Below, one piece after another: positions 1 through 8,896 of a DNA stretch of 64,000 nt. Source of the stretch: Arcticibacterium luteifluviistationis (GTDB lineage Bacteria; Bacteroidota; Bacteroidia; Cytophagales; Spirosomataceae); the NCBI RefSeq assembly GCF_003258705.1, contig NZ_CP029480.1, forward strand, positions 1,178,001 through 1,242,000, given 5' to 3'. Made by a program: the position numbers and the translations under genes. Below the pieces are notes generated by a model. The model was not told the DNA's origin. It did no database searches and saw only the letters and a list, made by a program, of their open reading frames with translations. Within the stretch, counting starts at the first letter, position 1, and each line of letters starts with the position of its first letter.

Positions 1-629
1 GCCGAAGCTTGACCTAAAGTAAATGAAGACACATCTGGCAAGTTAACAGCTGCACCAGTTACTGCTTTAATATCTCTAGCAGTACCAAAATGTGACGCAG
101 CATCTGCTCTGTTTGGTGTCAAACCAATTTCAATGGCGAAGTCAGACTCCATATTGAAATATGTAGCAGCGGGTGTTCCAATAGGTAAATCAGTATCTAA
201 TACTAAAATACCATCATGACCTTTACCTAAGCCTATTTCATCTTCGGCACATAACATGCCTTCGGATACCTCTCCTCTTATTTTTGATTTCTTAATTACA
301 AAACTATCACCATCACCTGGATAAAGCGTGGTACCTACGGTAGCTACTATTACCATTTGACCGGCTGCCACATTTGGTGCTCCGCAAACAATGTTTAATA
401 GGTTTTCAGCACCTACATTAACTGTAGTGCATTTTAATTTATCCGCATTGGGATGCTGCTCACAAGTTTCAACCTTTCCTAAAACTAAGCCTTTCAAACC
501 ACCCGGTACAGGTAATTTTTCTTCCAAACCCTCCACTTCTAAACCTGTAGAAGTTAATAAGGCCGAAAGTTCTTCGGGATTTTGAGGAAAATCAATGAGT
601 TTTTTTAGCGTATTATATGATATGAGCAT
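1..629 (-). CDS. pheT: Phenylalanine--tRNA ligase beta subunit, N-terminal part (cut by window edge)
   Basis: This is the first ~209 residues of the beta subunit, which joins PheS to charge tRNA-Phe in the cytoplasm. The ATG at 627-629 gives a protein starting MLISYNTLKKLIDFPQ. Residues ~40-150 carry the tRNA-binding (EMAP/OB-fold) domain, with GLVLGKVETCEQHPNADKL, NIVCGAPNVAAGQMV and GEVSEGMLCAEDEIGLG, all typical of PheT. The B3/B4 editing and B5 parts lie beyond base 1. No frameshift is visible. Identity rests on these signatures, and I am confident of it. Confidence 0.95.
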   Translation of the reverse strand, partial: MLISYNTLKKLIDFPQNPEELSALLTSTGLEVEGLEEKLPVPGGLKGLVLGKVETCEQHPNADKLKCTTVNVGAENLLNIVCGAPNVAAGQMVIVATVGTTLYPGDGDSFVIKKSKIRGEVSEGMLCAEDEIGLGKGHDGILVLDTDLPIGTPAATYFNMESDFAIEIGLTPNRADAASHFGTARDIKAVTGAAVNLPDVSSFTLGQAS

Positions 630-698
630 CCGTTTCTATTTTTTCAATCCGCAAAGATAGAAAAAGATGGACAAGGTACTGGAAGAATTAATGCCGAT

Positions 699-1064
699 TT
701 ATTCTTTTAAGGCCTCTACTTTCTCATCTATATAAGATTTTACGTCGTCAAAAAGGAAAACCTTACCAAAAGCTCCCACACCTACGGTCTTATAAGTACC
801 ATTCATTTTCAGTTTAGTAAGTGAAATTACCTTTAAGTCTTCTACCTTAACATTATTATTAAGATACTTTTCCATGCTATTTAAACCAATAGCCTCTCCA
901 AGTAATGCACCTAATTTCTTAATGGTGTCTCCATCTACCTCTCCATTAATGTTTCCTAGTTCATTTACTTTTTCAGCTACAGCCGCTTGATGTTTCTCAA
1001 GCGAAGGATTAGTAAAAACGCCAATGAGAGCTATTAATAGGAGAAAGAACAAATTATTTTTCAT
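699..1064 (-). CDS. Small exported protein, possibly DUF4359-like
   Basis: The 121-residue protein has an N-terminal hydrophobic segment (FFLLLIALIGVF, residues ~5-16) that looks like a signal peptide or anchor. TNPSLEKHQAAV follows, and near the C-terminus YKTVGVGAFGKVFLFDD. The TNPS start and the VG.FGKVF end recall the DUF4359 family of small exported proteins of unknown function; this is recognition by eye. It stands alone, divergent from recA and downstream of pheT's start on the same strand. No catalytic motif is visible and no function can be given. Confidence 0.7.
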   Translation of the reverse strand: MKNNLFFLLLIALIGVFTNPSLEKHQAAVAEKVNELGNINGEVDGDTIKKLGALLGEAIGLNSMEKYLNNNVKVEDLKVISLTKLKMNGTYKTVGVGAFGKVFLFDDVKSYIDEKVEALKE

Positions 1065-1294
1065 GGTTGATAGATATGATTTTATAGTAAACGTTTTTTC
1101 TCATTTTTATTTTAATCAAATTCCGTCAATTCGCCCTCGGAATAAGTCTATTTTTGCATTTTGCATAAATAAAAACCAAGCATTGGTAAATATTTTAGCT
1201 AAAGAAAAGACTTCAAATACCTTATAATAAATGAGATAAACCTATTGCTAAGAATATTAGCCACCTATTGCTAGTAAATTGTGCAATGATACAA

Positions 1295-1302
1295 TATCTT
1301 TG
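1295..1302 (+). promoter_or_regulatory. Candidate -7 element of the recA promoter
   Basis: TATCTTTG matches the Bacteroidota -7 consensus TAnnTTTG. It would start transcription near 1309, about 37 nt before the chosen recA ATG. A TTG lies upstream, but its spacing to the -7 box is not ideal, so the -33 element is uncertain. I saw no obvious LexA-type palindrome. Confidence 0.4.
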
Positions 1303-1345
1303 TGCCAGACAAAAAGAAATTCCAAGAACTCTAAATATATTACCA

Positions 1346-2377
1346 ATGTCCGAAAATAAGGAACGCTTAAAGATTCTTCAAACCACCATCGATAAATTAG
1401 ACAAAGCTTTTGGAAAAGGTACTGTCATGAGACTTAGTGACACTAAAGTTTCTGATGTACCCACTATTCCTACTGGTTCTTTAGGTCTTGATTTAGCATT
1501 GGGCATAAATGGTTTTCCAAGAGGAAGAGTTGTAGAAATTTACGGACCAGAATCTTCTGGTAAAACAACATTGGCTTTACATGCCATAGCTGAAGCTCAG
1601 AAAGCTGGTGGAATTGCGGCTTTTATAGATGCTGAACATGCTTTTGACCGTCTTTATGCTGAGAAATTAGGAATAGACACGGCTAACTTATTAATCTCTC
1701 AACCAGATTATGGAGAGCAAGCATTAGAAATTGCAGAGCACTTGATTTCTTCAGGAGCTATTGATATATGTGTTATTGATTCTGTAGCGGCATTGGTACC
1801 TAAGGCTGAATTAGAAGGCGACATGGGTGACAGTAAAATGGGACTTCAAGCGAGATTAATGTCACAGGCCCTTCGTAAGCTTACCGGAACTATCAATAAA
1901 ACAGGCTGTACGTGTATCTTCATTAACCAATTGAGAGACAAGATTGGTGTAATGTTTGGCTCACCAGAAACCACCACAGGTGGTAATGCCCTTAAGTTTT
2001 ATTCTTCTGTAAGGTTAGATATTAGAAGAATTGGTCAAATCAAAAACTCTGATGCCGAAATAGTAGGTAACCGTACTAGAGTTAAAGTGGTGAAAAACAA
2101 AATGGCTCCTCCGTTTAAAGTGGTTGAGTTTGACATCATGTATGGCGAAGGTGTATCTAAGGCAGGTGAAATCTTAGATTTAGGTGTAGACTTAGACATT
2201 ATAAAGAAATCTGGTTCTTGGTTCTCTTATAAAGAAGATAGGTTAGGGCAAGGAAGAGATTCTGTCAAAAACCTTATCAAGGATACTCCTGAACTTTTAG
2301 AAGAATTAGAGAAAAAAATAAAGGATGCCATCTCTGGAAAAGACGAAATTGTCTTAGGCAAAGAGGCTAAAGAATAA
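1346..2377 (+). CDS. recA: Recombinase RecA
   Basis: RecA forms ATP-dependent filaments on single-stranded DNA and drives strand exchange and SOS signalling. The 343-residue product is normal for the family. It shows Walker A GPESSGKT (residues 67-74), a Walker B strand (DICVIDSV) and the DNA-binding loop region [19 protein letters not shown] take ATG 1346 ([12 protein letters not shown]) as the start. The frame is open up to 1268, but the extra residues are unlike RecA and include the promoter-like element at 1295. A strong terminator follows directly, so it is probably monocistronic. Confidence 0.98.
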   Translation: MSENKERLKILQTTIDKLDKAFGKGTVMRLSDTKVSDVPTIPTGSLGLDLALGINGFPRGRVVEIYGPESSGKTTLALHAIAEAQKAGGIAAFIDAEHAFDRLYAEKLGIDTANLLISQPDYGEQALEIAEHLISSGAIDICVIDSVAALVPKAELEGDMGDSKMGLQARLMSQALRKLTGTINKTGCTCIFINQLRDKIGVMFGSPETTTGGNALKFYSSVRLDIRRIGQIKNSDAEIVGNRTRVKVVKNKMAPPFKVVEFDIMYGEGVSKAGEILDLGVDLDIIKKSGSWFSYKEDRLGQGRDSVKNLIKDTPELLEELEKKIKDAISGKDEIVLGKEAKE

Positions 2378-2419
2378 ACAATTGAGCAATCAATAAATAA
2401 TCATTATTAGGAAAGCGTT

Positions 2420-2452
2420 AAAGAGTAGGAGATTTTCTCCTGCTCTTTTTTT
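2420..2452 (+). terminator. Rho-independent terminator after recA
   Basis: A 13-bp stem (2420-2432 with 2436-2448, one G-T pair) with a 3-nt loop is followed by a T run. The T run touches the ATG of the next gene at 2453, so the downstream gene either depends on read-through or is initiated from a promoter inside or before the hairpin. Confidence 0.85.
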
Positions 2453-3487
2453 ATGAAAAAAACTCTAAAAACCATCGCCCTCCTACTTCTGGCTTTCTGC
2501 CTATCATTTTATCTTTTTTACTTCCAAGAAGTAAACTATGGTTTAAGGCAAGCCAAAGGACAGTTGAAAGTAATAATGAATACTGTCCCTATAGAAGAAG
2601 TAATGGCAGACAGCAATTTTCCTGACAGCTTGAAAGCTAAGATTGAACTCATTCAAGAAATCAAAAAGTTTACCGTAGATTCTTTAGGCTTAAAGCCAAG
2701 CACTAGTTACCTAGATTATTATGAACAACATGGCCAGCCAATTCTTTGGGTAATTACGGCCTGTCCACCTTATAAGCTAGAAAACAAGAAGTGGAAGTTC
2801 CCCATAGCTGGCGAGTTTGGGTATAAAGGGCACTTTGAGAAAGAAATTACCCAAAAAGAAGTTAATCAATTAAAACAAGAAGGGCTTGATGTTCGTGTTT
2901 CTGAAGTTTCGGCTTGGAGTACGTTGGGTTATCTCTCAGACCCCATTCTCAGTAGTATGTTAGAAAGAGACGAAGGTTCTCTGGCTGCCTTAATTATTCA
3001 TGAACTTACACATGGAACACTTTTTGTAAAAAATGATTTAGAGTTTAATGAAAACCTAGCAGATTTCGTTGGCGACCATGGGGCACTATTATTCTTACAA
3101 AGCAAATATGGTAAAGGAGCAAAGGAGATAGAAAAGTATAAGGCTTCCAAGAAGTTTTATGAACGATTTTCAGGACACATAGCATATGGAACAGAAAAAC
3201 TTGATAGTCTATTTCAAACCTTTCCACCCGAAATGGCGTCTATTAAGAAAGATAGTTTAAAATATGATTTGATTGACGAGATTATGCTATCGGCTGACTC
3301 GCTCTCTCAAAATTCAAAATATAAGTATAAAGGTCGAGGCTCTATAAACAACGCCTTCTTTACCGCTTATAGAACTTATCAAGGAAAACAAAGTGACTTT
3401 GAAAATGAGTTAGAATCAAAGTTTAATAATAATTTTAAGGAATATCTGTCGTATTTAAAAAGTAAATTTCAGAGCTTAGGAAGATGA
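2453..3487 (+). CDS. Putative membrane-anchored zinc aminopeptidase (Aminopep family)
   Basis: The 344-residue protein has an N-terminal membrane segment (residues ~7-24). Its pattern fits the Pfam 'Aminopep' putative aminopeptidase family: NYGLRQAKGQ, STSYLDYYEQ, FPIAGEFGYKGHF, AWSTLGYLSDPI, then HELTH at residues 183-187 and a downstream FNENLADF. HExxH plus the later Glu would bind zinc. The anchor suggests action on the periplasmic side. It overlaps the next gene by 4 nt (ATGA), so the two are translationally coupled. The substrate is unknown. Confidence 0.8.
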   Translation: MKKTLKTIALLLLAFCLSFYLFYFQEVNYGLRQAKGQLKVIMNTVPIEEVMADSNFPDSLKAKIELIQEIKKFTVDSLGLKPSTSYLDYYEQHGQPILWVITACPPYKLENKKWKFPIAGEFGYKGHFEKEITQKEVNQLKQEGLDVRVSEVSAWSTLGYLSDPILSSMLERDEGSLAALIIHELTHGTLFVKNDLEFNENLADFVGDHGALLFLQSKYGKGAKEIEKYKASKKFYERFSGHIAYGTEKLDSLFQTFPPEMASIKKDSLKYDLIDEIMLSADSLSQNSKYKYKGRGSINNAFFTAYRTYQGKQSDFENELESKFNNNFKEYLSYLKSKFQSLGR

Positions 3488-4275
3488 AAAAAAGACCAGT
3501 CTTATTATTTGTGATTTTATTGAGCGTAGCTCTTTATGCCTTCGTTGGCAAAGACAGCCTTAGATCTGTAGAAAATCATAGTTTTCAGGCTGGTGAGAAA
3601 TATACTTACAAGGTTAAGTATGGTTTTTTGACCATAGGGCAGGCAAAAGTAGACGTACACTCCAAAATCTTCTCAGTAAATAATAGACCTTGCTATAGAG
3701 TTAATGTTTTAGGTAAAACGGCAGGTTTAGCAAGCTTATGGAAAGTAAGTAATATGTACAGGTCATTTATTGACACTACAGCTTTTATTCCTCAGAAATT
3801 CGAATACTCTGCTAGAGAAAATACTTACAGTCGCGACCAAACTTTTACTTTTGACCATAATAGTAATAAGGTAAAGAAGTTTGAGAAAGAAGAAGTTACT
3901 GAATACAAAATACCTGATTATGTTCAAGATGTAATCTCAGGTTACTACTATCTAAGAACAGTTGATTTCTCTAAAATGAAGATTGGCCAAAGCATTAAAG
4001 CACCTTTGTTTTTTGATGATGAGCTTTATAACATGCAGGTAAAATATGCGGGTAAAGATGTAGTAAAGACCAAGTTTGGAAAAATGAACGTACTTAAGCT
4101 CAACCCTATACTTCCTAAAAACGAGCTCTTTGAGGGAGATAACGCCATTAGAATATTAGTGTCTGACGACGAGAACAGAGTTCCAATAAGACTTGAGATT
4201 GACTTTTCTTTTGGCACTATCTCTATGGAAATAATTTCTTACAAGAATGTAAGAAACCCATTTGTTTGGAGCTAA
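3484..4275 (+). CDS. DUF3108 domain-containing exported protein
   Basis: The 263-residue protein starts with a signal peptide (RPVLLFVILLSVALYAFVG). GEKYTYKVKYGFLTIGQAKVDV, typical of DUF3108, begins near residue 37. The domain is thought to form a beta-rich periplasmic fold; its function is unknown. Coupling by ATGA overlap to the putative metallopeptidase suggests a joint envelope role. It converges on the DoxX gene with a 4-nt overlap of 3' ends. Confidence 0.85.
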   Translation: MKKRPVLLFVILLSVALYAFVGKDSLRSVENHSFQAGEKYTYKVKYGFLTIGQAKVDVHSKIFSVNNRPCYRVNVLGKTAGLASLWKVSNMYRSFIDTTAFIPQKFEYSARENTYSRDQTFTFDHNSNKVKKFEKEEVTEYKIPDYVQDVISGYYYLRTVDFSKMKIGQSIKAPLFFDDELYNMQVKYAGKDVVKTKFGKMNVLKLNPILPKNELFEGDNAIRILVSDDENRVPIRLEIDFSFGTISMEIISYKNVRNPFVWS

Positions 4276-4697
4276 AACCTTCTACGCTTTCCAAACAAAC
4301 GATAATCAATCGAATATCTGCCAGGTCCCCAAATAAATAGTGAAATATAAGGTATTAAAAAGAGAAGTCCTTTCTCCATTTTATCGAAACCTTGACCACC
4401 ATTTACCACAAAAACAGCTACTACCATGGTAAATATCAAAACCGCTAAAGCTGGTTTTGTAAATAAACCAAGTAAAAGTAAAATAGAGCAAAATAGTTCT
4501 GCAAAAATGGCTAGCAGTAAAGAAGGAACTTCACCTAAACCAAGTGGATCGCCAAAAGCATAACTACCATTTAGGACTTTAATTAATTTTTGGTAGCCAT
4601 GAGGAATCATAAGAAAGCCCATCCCTACCCTTAGAATAGCTATGGCTAAATCAACATAAGGAGGTAAAGCGGTTACTTTAAAAAACTTCTTGAGCAT
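4272..4697 (-). CDS. DoxX family membrane protein
   Basis: The 141-residue protein has four predicted membrane helices. The family signature is in the first helix (ILRVGMGFLMIPHGYQKL), followed by LLAIFAELFCSILLLLGLFTKPA. DoxX proteins are small inner-membrane proteins linked in some bacteria to quinone/thiol redox functions; the role here is unproven. The start ATG at 4695-4697 gives MLKKFFKVTALPPYVD. Its 3' end overlaps the convergent DUF3108 gene by 4 nt. Confidence 0.85.
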   Translation of the reverse strand: MLKKFFKVTALPPYVDLAIAILRVGMGFLMIPHGYQKLIKVLNGSYAFGDPLGLGEVPSLLLAIFAELFCSILLLLGLFTKPALAVLIFTMVVAVFVVNGGQGFDKMEKGLLFLIPYISLFIWGPGRYSIDYRLFGKRRRF

Positions 4698-4739
4698 AGT
4701 AAAATTTAAAATAAGACAAATCTACAACATCAGTAATGA

Positions 4740-4976
4740 TTACTCTACTTCCTCATAATCTACATACTGACCACCCTTAAATCCCTTATCTTTGGTTTCT
4801 TTTGGTACGTAGTCCACATTTATTTGACCATCTCTTTTAGCTTCAGTTCGACCACTATTATTGGCTTTCTTTTGTTCCTTCACCATCTCTTTACCCACTA
4901 TCAACCAGAAGAGAAACCTTCTAACTGGTGGCACGAAAGCTATTACTAGGATAACAACGAAAATTATTTTAAACAT
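4740..4976 (-). CDS. DUF4834 family small membrane protein
   Basis: The 78-residue protein has one N-terminal membrane segment (FKIIFVVILVIAFVPPV). PVRRFLFWLIVGKEMVKEQKK and a charged tail ending DYVPKETKDKGFKGGQYVDYEEVE follow. This layout, including the conserved YVDYEE-type end, fits DUF4834, a family largely restricted to Bacteroidota. Function is unknown. It lies 42 nt upstream of the DoxX gene on the same strand, so they may be co-transcribed. Confidence 0.8.
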   Translation of the reverse strand: MFKIIFVVILVIAFVPPVRRFLFWLIVGKEMVKEQKKANNSGRTEAKRDGQINVDYVPKETKDKGFKGGQYVDYEEVE

Positions 4977-5029
4977 ATAGTAATTCTTTATCTAGATAGT
5001 AAAAGTAGAAAAAAGCTTAAGTTTATTTA

Positions 5030-6286
5030 CTAAAGTAACTCCAATAATGCGGGCAAAGTTTCAGCACTGCTAGGTCTAGGGGCCTTATCGTTTACCAAAT
5101 TCCCTTTTTTGTCGATAATCATATATCTCGGTATACTAGAAACCTGATATCTACCTGAAACCTCATAGGAATGACCATTCTCGCCAAACTCCTCCAAACC
5201 TAATTTTTCAACTGCTCCACGCCACTTCTCTAAATCTTCATCTATGGATATATATAGAAAAACGATGTCCTTCTTTTGTTTTGAGCTAAGGCTTTCATGC
5301 ATGGCTCTGCTAGCAGGAAACTCCTTTCTACAAGGGCCACACCAGCTAGCCCAAAAGTCAACATAAATTACTTTTCCTTTATACTTCTCAAAAGTAAAAG
5401 CCTTGTCTTCCAAGTCCATTATAGCAGGTAAATTACCATTTTTCGACTTTTCAACTTCTACCACCTTTTCCGCTCTTTCGGTTTCAGCTTTAACCACATC
5501 AGAATAAAAGCCGTCAGAAAGGTAATTCTGAAGGTTTTGACAGTAAATCTGACTCGTCCAATACCTGAAAGAAGAAGAGCTCAACGTTTTATGACTTTTT
5601 TCTATTAGCTCTGTAAGTGTATAATCTAAAACATCGCCCTTTAAGTATTTGGAAGCATATTCCGCCTTGTCTTTCATAGACAAAACACCATCAGCATACT
5701 TTTTGAAATTATTTTCTTCAGAATTAAAATAGATGACAAAATACGGTAAAAAGGCTCTATAGCTTTTTGAAAGCATCCTTTTGGGATTATTAATTCTTTG
5801 AGGGTCTAAATCTGAAGTCATTATTCTAGGCAATGATGTCACCTGCTTTAAACCTGTATTACTGTTACTATTATTAATAGAGTATGCGAGTAATAGGTGC
5901 CAATAGTTATAATTAATATTAGCCTGAACTAAGTCTACAAACTCTTCCGACAACTGCTCATAACTTTCAAAATTTTTCAGGAAACTCATTTGCATGTTTC
6001 GCTTATCGAATAATGCCAATTCCCATTCATCAACATTGACCTTTTTAATATTTTCATATTGCAAACTAGTATCAAAGTCTTCCTTAAACTTCTGGTCAAA
6101 AGCTTCCGCAAACGAAGCATTCTCCCCTGCTTTTAAAACTTCATTTAGATGTTCTTCTTGAGAAAAACTTGCTTTCAGATAAACGTCATCCTCGGCAGAT
6201 GTAAAAGTTCCTAGCTCCACCATTTCTGGGAACCTAAAAGCCATAGACCCAAATAAAACAGCGAACAGAATAAACTTGTATTTCAT
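5030..6286 (-). CDS. Exported thioredoxin-fold (TlpA/ResA-like) protein
   Basis: The 418-residue protein has an N-terminal signal sequence. Residues ~30-270 form a helical region I do not recognise, and ~285-418 a TlpA-like thioredoxin domain with WASWCGPC (Cys316, Cys319) and the cis-proline segment VSSIPRYMII. Such proteins are periplasmic thiol oxidoreductases; in Bacteroidota the N-terminal extension is common and poorly characterised. It diverges from the M61 peptidase gene across a 215-bp spacer. The specific partner is unknown. Confidence 0.85.
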   Translation of the reverse strand: MKYKFILFAVLFGSMAFRFPEMVELGTFTSAEDDVYLKASFSQEEHLNEVLKAGENASFAEAFDQKFKEDFDTSLQYENIKKVNVDEWELALFDKRNMQMSFLKNFESYEQLSEEFVDLVQANINYNYWHLLLAYSINNSNSNTGLKQVTSLPRIMTSDLDPQRINNPKRMLSKSYRAFLPYFVIYFNSEENNFKKYADGVLSMKDKAEYASKYLKGDVLDYTLTELIEKSHKTLSSSSFRYWTSQIYCQNLQNYLSDGFYSDVVKAETERAEKVVEVEKSKNGNLPAIMDLEDKAFTFEKYKGKVIYVDFWASWCGPCRKEFPASRAMHESLSSKQKKDIVFLYISIDEDLEKWRGAVEKLGLEEFGENGHSYEVSGRYQVSSIPRYMIIDKKGNLVNDKAPRPSSAETLPALLELL

Positions 6287-6501
6287 ATAATATTATCTTC
6301 CAAAAGGTTTTTTGGTTAAGGGCACTTCTTTTTATAAACGTTACTTCAAAAAGAAAGTTCTACTGCCAAACGTCTTATTTGTATAAAAAATAAGCAATTA
6401 GCTAAGCAAAACAGTATACTTGAACACATACCTGCCATTTTTTTATTAAAAATCATCACTTTTGTACATTCCAAAATCAACATACTACAATATTAATCTA
6501 A

Positions 6502-8019
6502 ATGAATTTATTTAAAACACTGGCACTTTTACTTTTTGCTGGACCACTTTTTTCTCAGACAGCCATAAACTTTGAAATAGATGTAACCAAAAATACAGAT
6601 ACTTTTTACGTTTCTGTGGACTTAGAAAAACAGCTATCAAAAGAAAACAATATTTACCAGTTTGCCGCTACTGCTCCTGGAACCTATCAAACACAAAACA
6701 TTGGGAGGTTTATAAGCGATTTCAAGGCCTTTAATAAAAAAGGAAAAGAGATAAAGGTTACCTATAAAGCACCTAATCAATACATCATTTCTAAACCTCA
6801 TAAGGTTAAAAGTATTAACTACAAAGTGGCAGAAACATTTGACACTGAAGTGGAATCATATCCTGTATATATGATGTGTGGCAGCAGTATTGAAAATGAC
6901 CACGCTCTAATTAACACGCACACTATGCTGGGCTATTTTGAAGGCTTACAGAGCAATCCTTTAAAAATAAAAGTAACTGGACAAGAAGGTTGGAAAACAG
7001 GAACCGCATTAGAAAGTAAAGATGGTTACTACTTGGCAAATTCTTTTGACCATGCCGTAGACTCTCCTATTCTTACCGGAAATTTGACATATGCAGAAAC
7101 CCAAGTAGCCGACACTCCTATAAGAATTTTTACTTATTCTGAAAAAGGCAAATACACCTCAGAAGCCTTGTTAGAAAACATGAAAGACATGTTAGCTGCC
7201 TCAAATAAATTCCTAATTAAGCTACCCGTAGAAAACTACACCTTCTTATACTATTTCTTACAAAATCCAGATGGACAAACTGGGGCTTGGGAACACTCTT
7301 ATAGCTCGGAATATGTATTGACGGAGAATGAACCTACTGATGCCAACATGAAGCAAGTTACTGATATTGCTTCACATGAGTTTTTCCATATTGTAACGCC
7401 ACTTAACATTCACTCCGAAATAATCGAATCTTTTAATTTTGTAGAACCTACTCCATCGCAGCATCTTTGGCTATATGAAGGTGTAACAGAGTGGGCCTCT
7501 AATATCCTCTTATACAGAGGTGGCGTGGTCGATTTCGATGCATACATCAAAAACAGTATTCGTCAAAAAATCATTATCAATGAAAACTACTTTGATAAGA
7601 GCTGGAGTCTAGAGCGACTTGCTAAGGAATCTTTTAATGAGGATGGAGCTAAGCAGTACGGTAACATTTACTACAAAGGAGCTTTAGTAGCTGGCTACTT
7701 AGATATTAGACTTTTAGAGCTTTCTGATGGGAAAAGAGGATTGCGAGAGCTTATGTTAGAGTTGGTCGATAAATATGGTAAGGGAAGACCTATTTCAGAG
7801 AAAGGCTTTTTCAAGGATTTAGTACAAATGACCTACCCCGAAATTGGAGATTTCATTCATGACTACATCCAAAATGCTGAACCACTTCCTAATAAAGAGT
7901 ATTTAGGAAAAATTGGTCTTAATTATTCTGGAAACGGGAAAAGCATTGAAATTAGAAAAATGGTCAATCCTACGGACAAGCAGCTAATGCTTTTTGAGGC
8001 ATGGAGTAAAAACCTATAA
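6502..8019 (+). CDS. M61 family (glycyl aminopeptidase-like) peptidase
   Basis: The 505-residue exported protein has a signal peptide (residues ~1-18, ending FSQ), a beta-rich N-terminal domain, and a gluzincin active site HEFFH at residues 292-296. The third ligand is in LWLYEGVTEW, typical of M61. It is shorter than M61 members with a C-terminal PDZ domain, and no PDZ is evident. It probably acts in the periplasm on peptides. A perfect hairpin terminator follows at 8042, so it is probably a single-gene unit. Confidence 0.88.
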   Translation: MNLFKTLALLLFAGPLFSQTAINFEIDVTKNTDTFYVSVDLEKQLSKENNIYQFAATAPGTYQTQNIGRFISDFKAFNKKGKEIKVTYKAPNQYIISKPHKVKSINYKVAETFDTEVESYPVYMMCGSSIENDHALINTHTMLGYFEGLQSNPLKIKVTGQEGWKTGTALESKDGYYLANSFDHAVDSPILTGNLTYAETQVADTPIRIFTYSEKGKYTSEALLENMKDMLAASNKFLIKLPVENYTFLYYFLQNPDGQTGAWEHSYSSEYVLTENEPTDANMKQVTDIASHEFFHIVTPLNIHSEIIESFNFVEPTPSQHLWLYEGVTEWASNILLYRGGVVDFDAYIKNSIRQKIIINENYFDKSWSLERLAKESFNEDGAKQYGNIYYKGALVAGYLDIRLLELSDGKRGLRELMLELVDKYGKGRPISEKGFFKDLVQMTYPEIGDFIHDYIQNAEPLPNKEYLGKIGLNYSGNGKSIEIRKMVNPTDKQLMLFEAWSKNL

Positions 8020-8041
8020 GCTACCTAAATATTGGCTTTTA

Positions 8042-8073
8042 AAATCCTACTCAGAAACCTGAGTAGGATTTTT
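8042..8073 (+). terminator. Rho-independent terminator after the M61 peptidase
   Basis: A perfect 11-bp inverted repeat (8042-8052 with 8061-8071) with an 8-nt loop runs into T residues. Confidence 0.85.
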
Positions 8074-8224
8074 CATTTAAATACAAGTGTATATATACAA
8101 AGGAGTAGTAATTATATACCTAAACTTAGCTTTCGTCGACTTTTTAATTCAAAAAGTTATATTTTTTCTAAAAAAAAGACTAAATTAAGTATCTTTTGTT
8201 CATTAAGGAAAAAAATATAACGAC

Positions 8225-8752
8225 ATGCAATACAATCCAAACGCTTTAAAGAGAATAACGCTCGAAAGAAAGCTTGAAAGTAAACCCGAAAAGGTAAACA
8301 CCGAGCCCGAAATTATTATTCACAAATTAGGATCACAAGACTTAGTGCTTTTTAAGCAACTGATTGAAATTTTTAAGGATAGCTTTGATGGCCAATCCAA
8401 AAAAGAGATTGACGAATTCAGTCTTAACACGATGCTTCGTCACACTACTTTTCTCGGTTTTGTAGCCATACAAGACAATGAAGTAATAGGCGGTCTAACA
8501 GGCTATGAAATAAGGAGTTACTACAAAGATGAATCTGAAGTATTCCTTTATAACTTAGCTGTTAGTCGAAAACATCAAGGAAAAGGAACAGCTAAATTAC
8601 TTATGAAAACAATTCTAAAATTTGCCAAAGAAAAAGGACATTCTAAGCTATATGCGAATACCAATATCAATGGCAGCAATGCTGTGAAATTCTACAGAGG
8701 AACTGGTGGCATTGAACAACAGGTGTCAAGGTTTATTTATAAACTGAAGTAA
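8225..8752 (+). CDS. GNAT acetyltransferase resembling AAC(3)-I
   Basis: The 175-residue protein has a ~30-residue N-terminal extension followed by a GNAT domain. The order of features matches aminoglycoside 3-N-acetyltransferase type I: a FKQLIEIFKDSF helix, LRHTTFLGFVAI, EVIGGLTGYE, then SEVFLYNLAVSRKHQGKGTAKLL, whose HQGKGTA is the acetyl-CoA loop. GNAT fold and acetyl-CoA use are secure; the aminoglycoside substrate is inference from layout and is uncertain. It stands alone between a terminator and the sulfatase operon, with no mobile element nearby. Confidence 0.82.
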   Translation: MQYNPNALKRITLERKLESKPEKVNTEPEIIIHKLGSQDLVLFKQLIEIFKDSFDGQSKKEIDEFSLNTMLRHTTFLGFVAIQDNEVIGGLTGYEIRSYYKDESEVFLYNLAVSRKHQGKGTAKLLMKTILKFAKEKGHSKLYANTNINGSNAVKFYRGTGGIEQQVSRFIYKLK

Positions 8753-8770
8753 GCCACAATTATTCCAATA

Positions 8771-8798
8771 ACGTTTACAGATAATAGTTAGTAAACGG
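8771..8798. promoter_or_regulatory. Inverted repeat upstream of the sulfatase operon
   Basis: CGTTTAC (8772-8778) and GTAAACG (8791-8797) form a 7-bp inverted repeat with a 12-nt spacer, about 100 nt before the first sulfatase. It could be an operator for a dimeric regulator; no regulator gene is adjacent. Confidence 0.3.
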
Positions 8799-8896
8799 TA
8801 TCATGGCATTATTATGCCTTTATCTAGAGATATTATGAGTCTAAATTGCAAGCAATAGGCTAAGCAACTATCTTCATGGCTTGAAACCCTTGAAGA

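Noticed and set aside
1024-1227. 67-codon plus-strand frame upstream of recA
   Set aside because: Composition is not coding-like and it crosses the start of the opposite-strand small exported protein; the region is better seen as promoter space.
8032-8220. 62-codon plus-strand frame after the M61 gene
   Set aside because: It runs through a perfect terminator and is Ser/Lys/Ile/Phe-rich as expected from AT-rich spacer.
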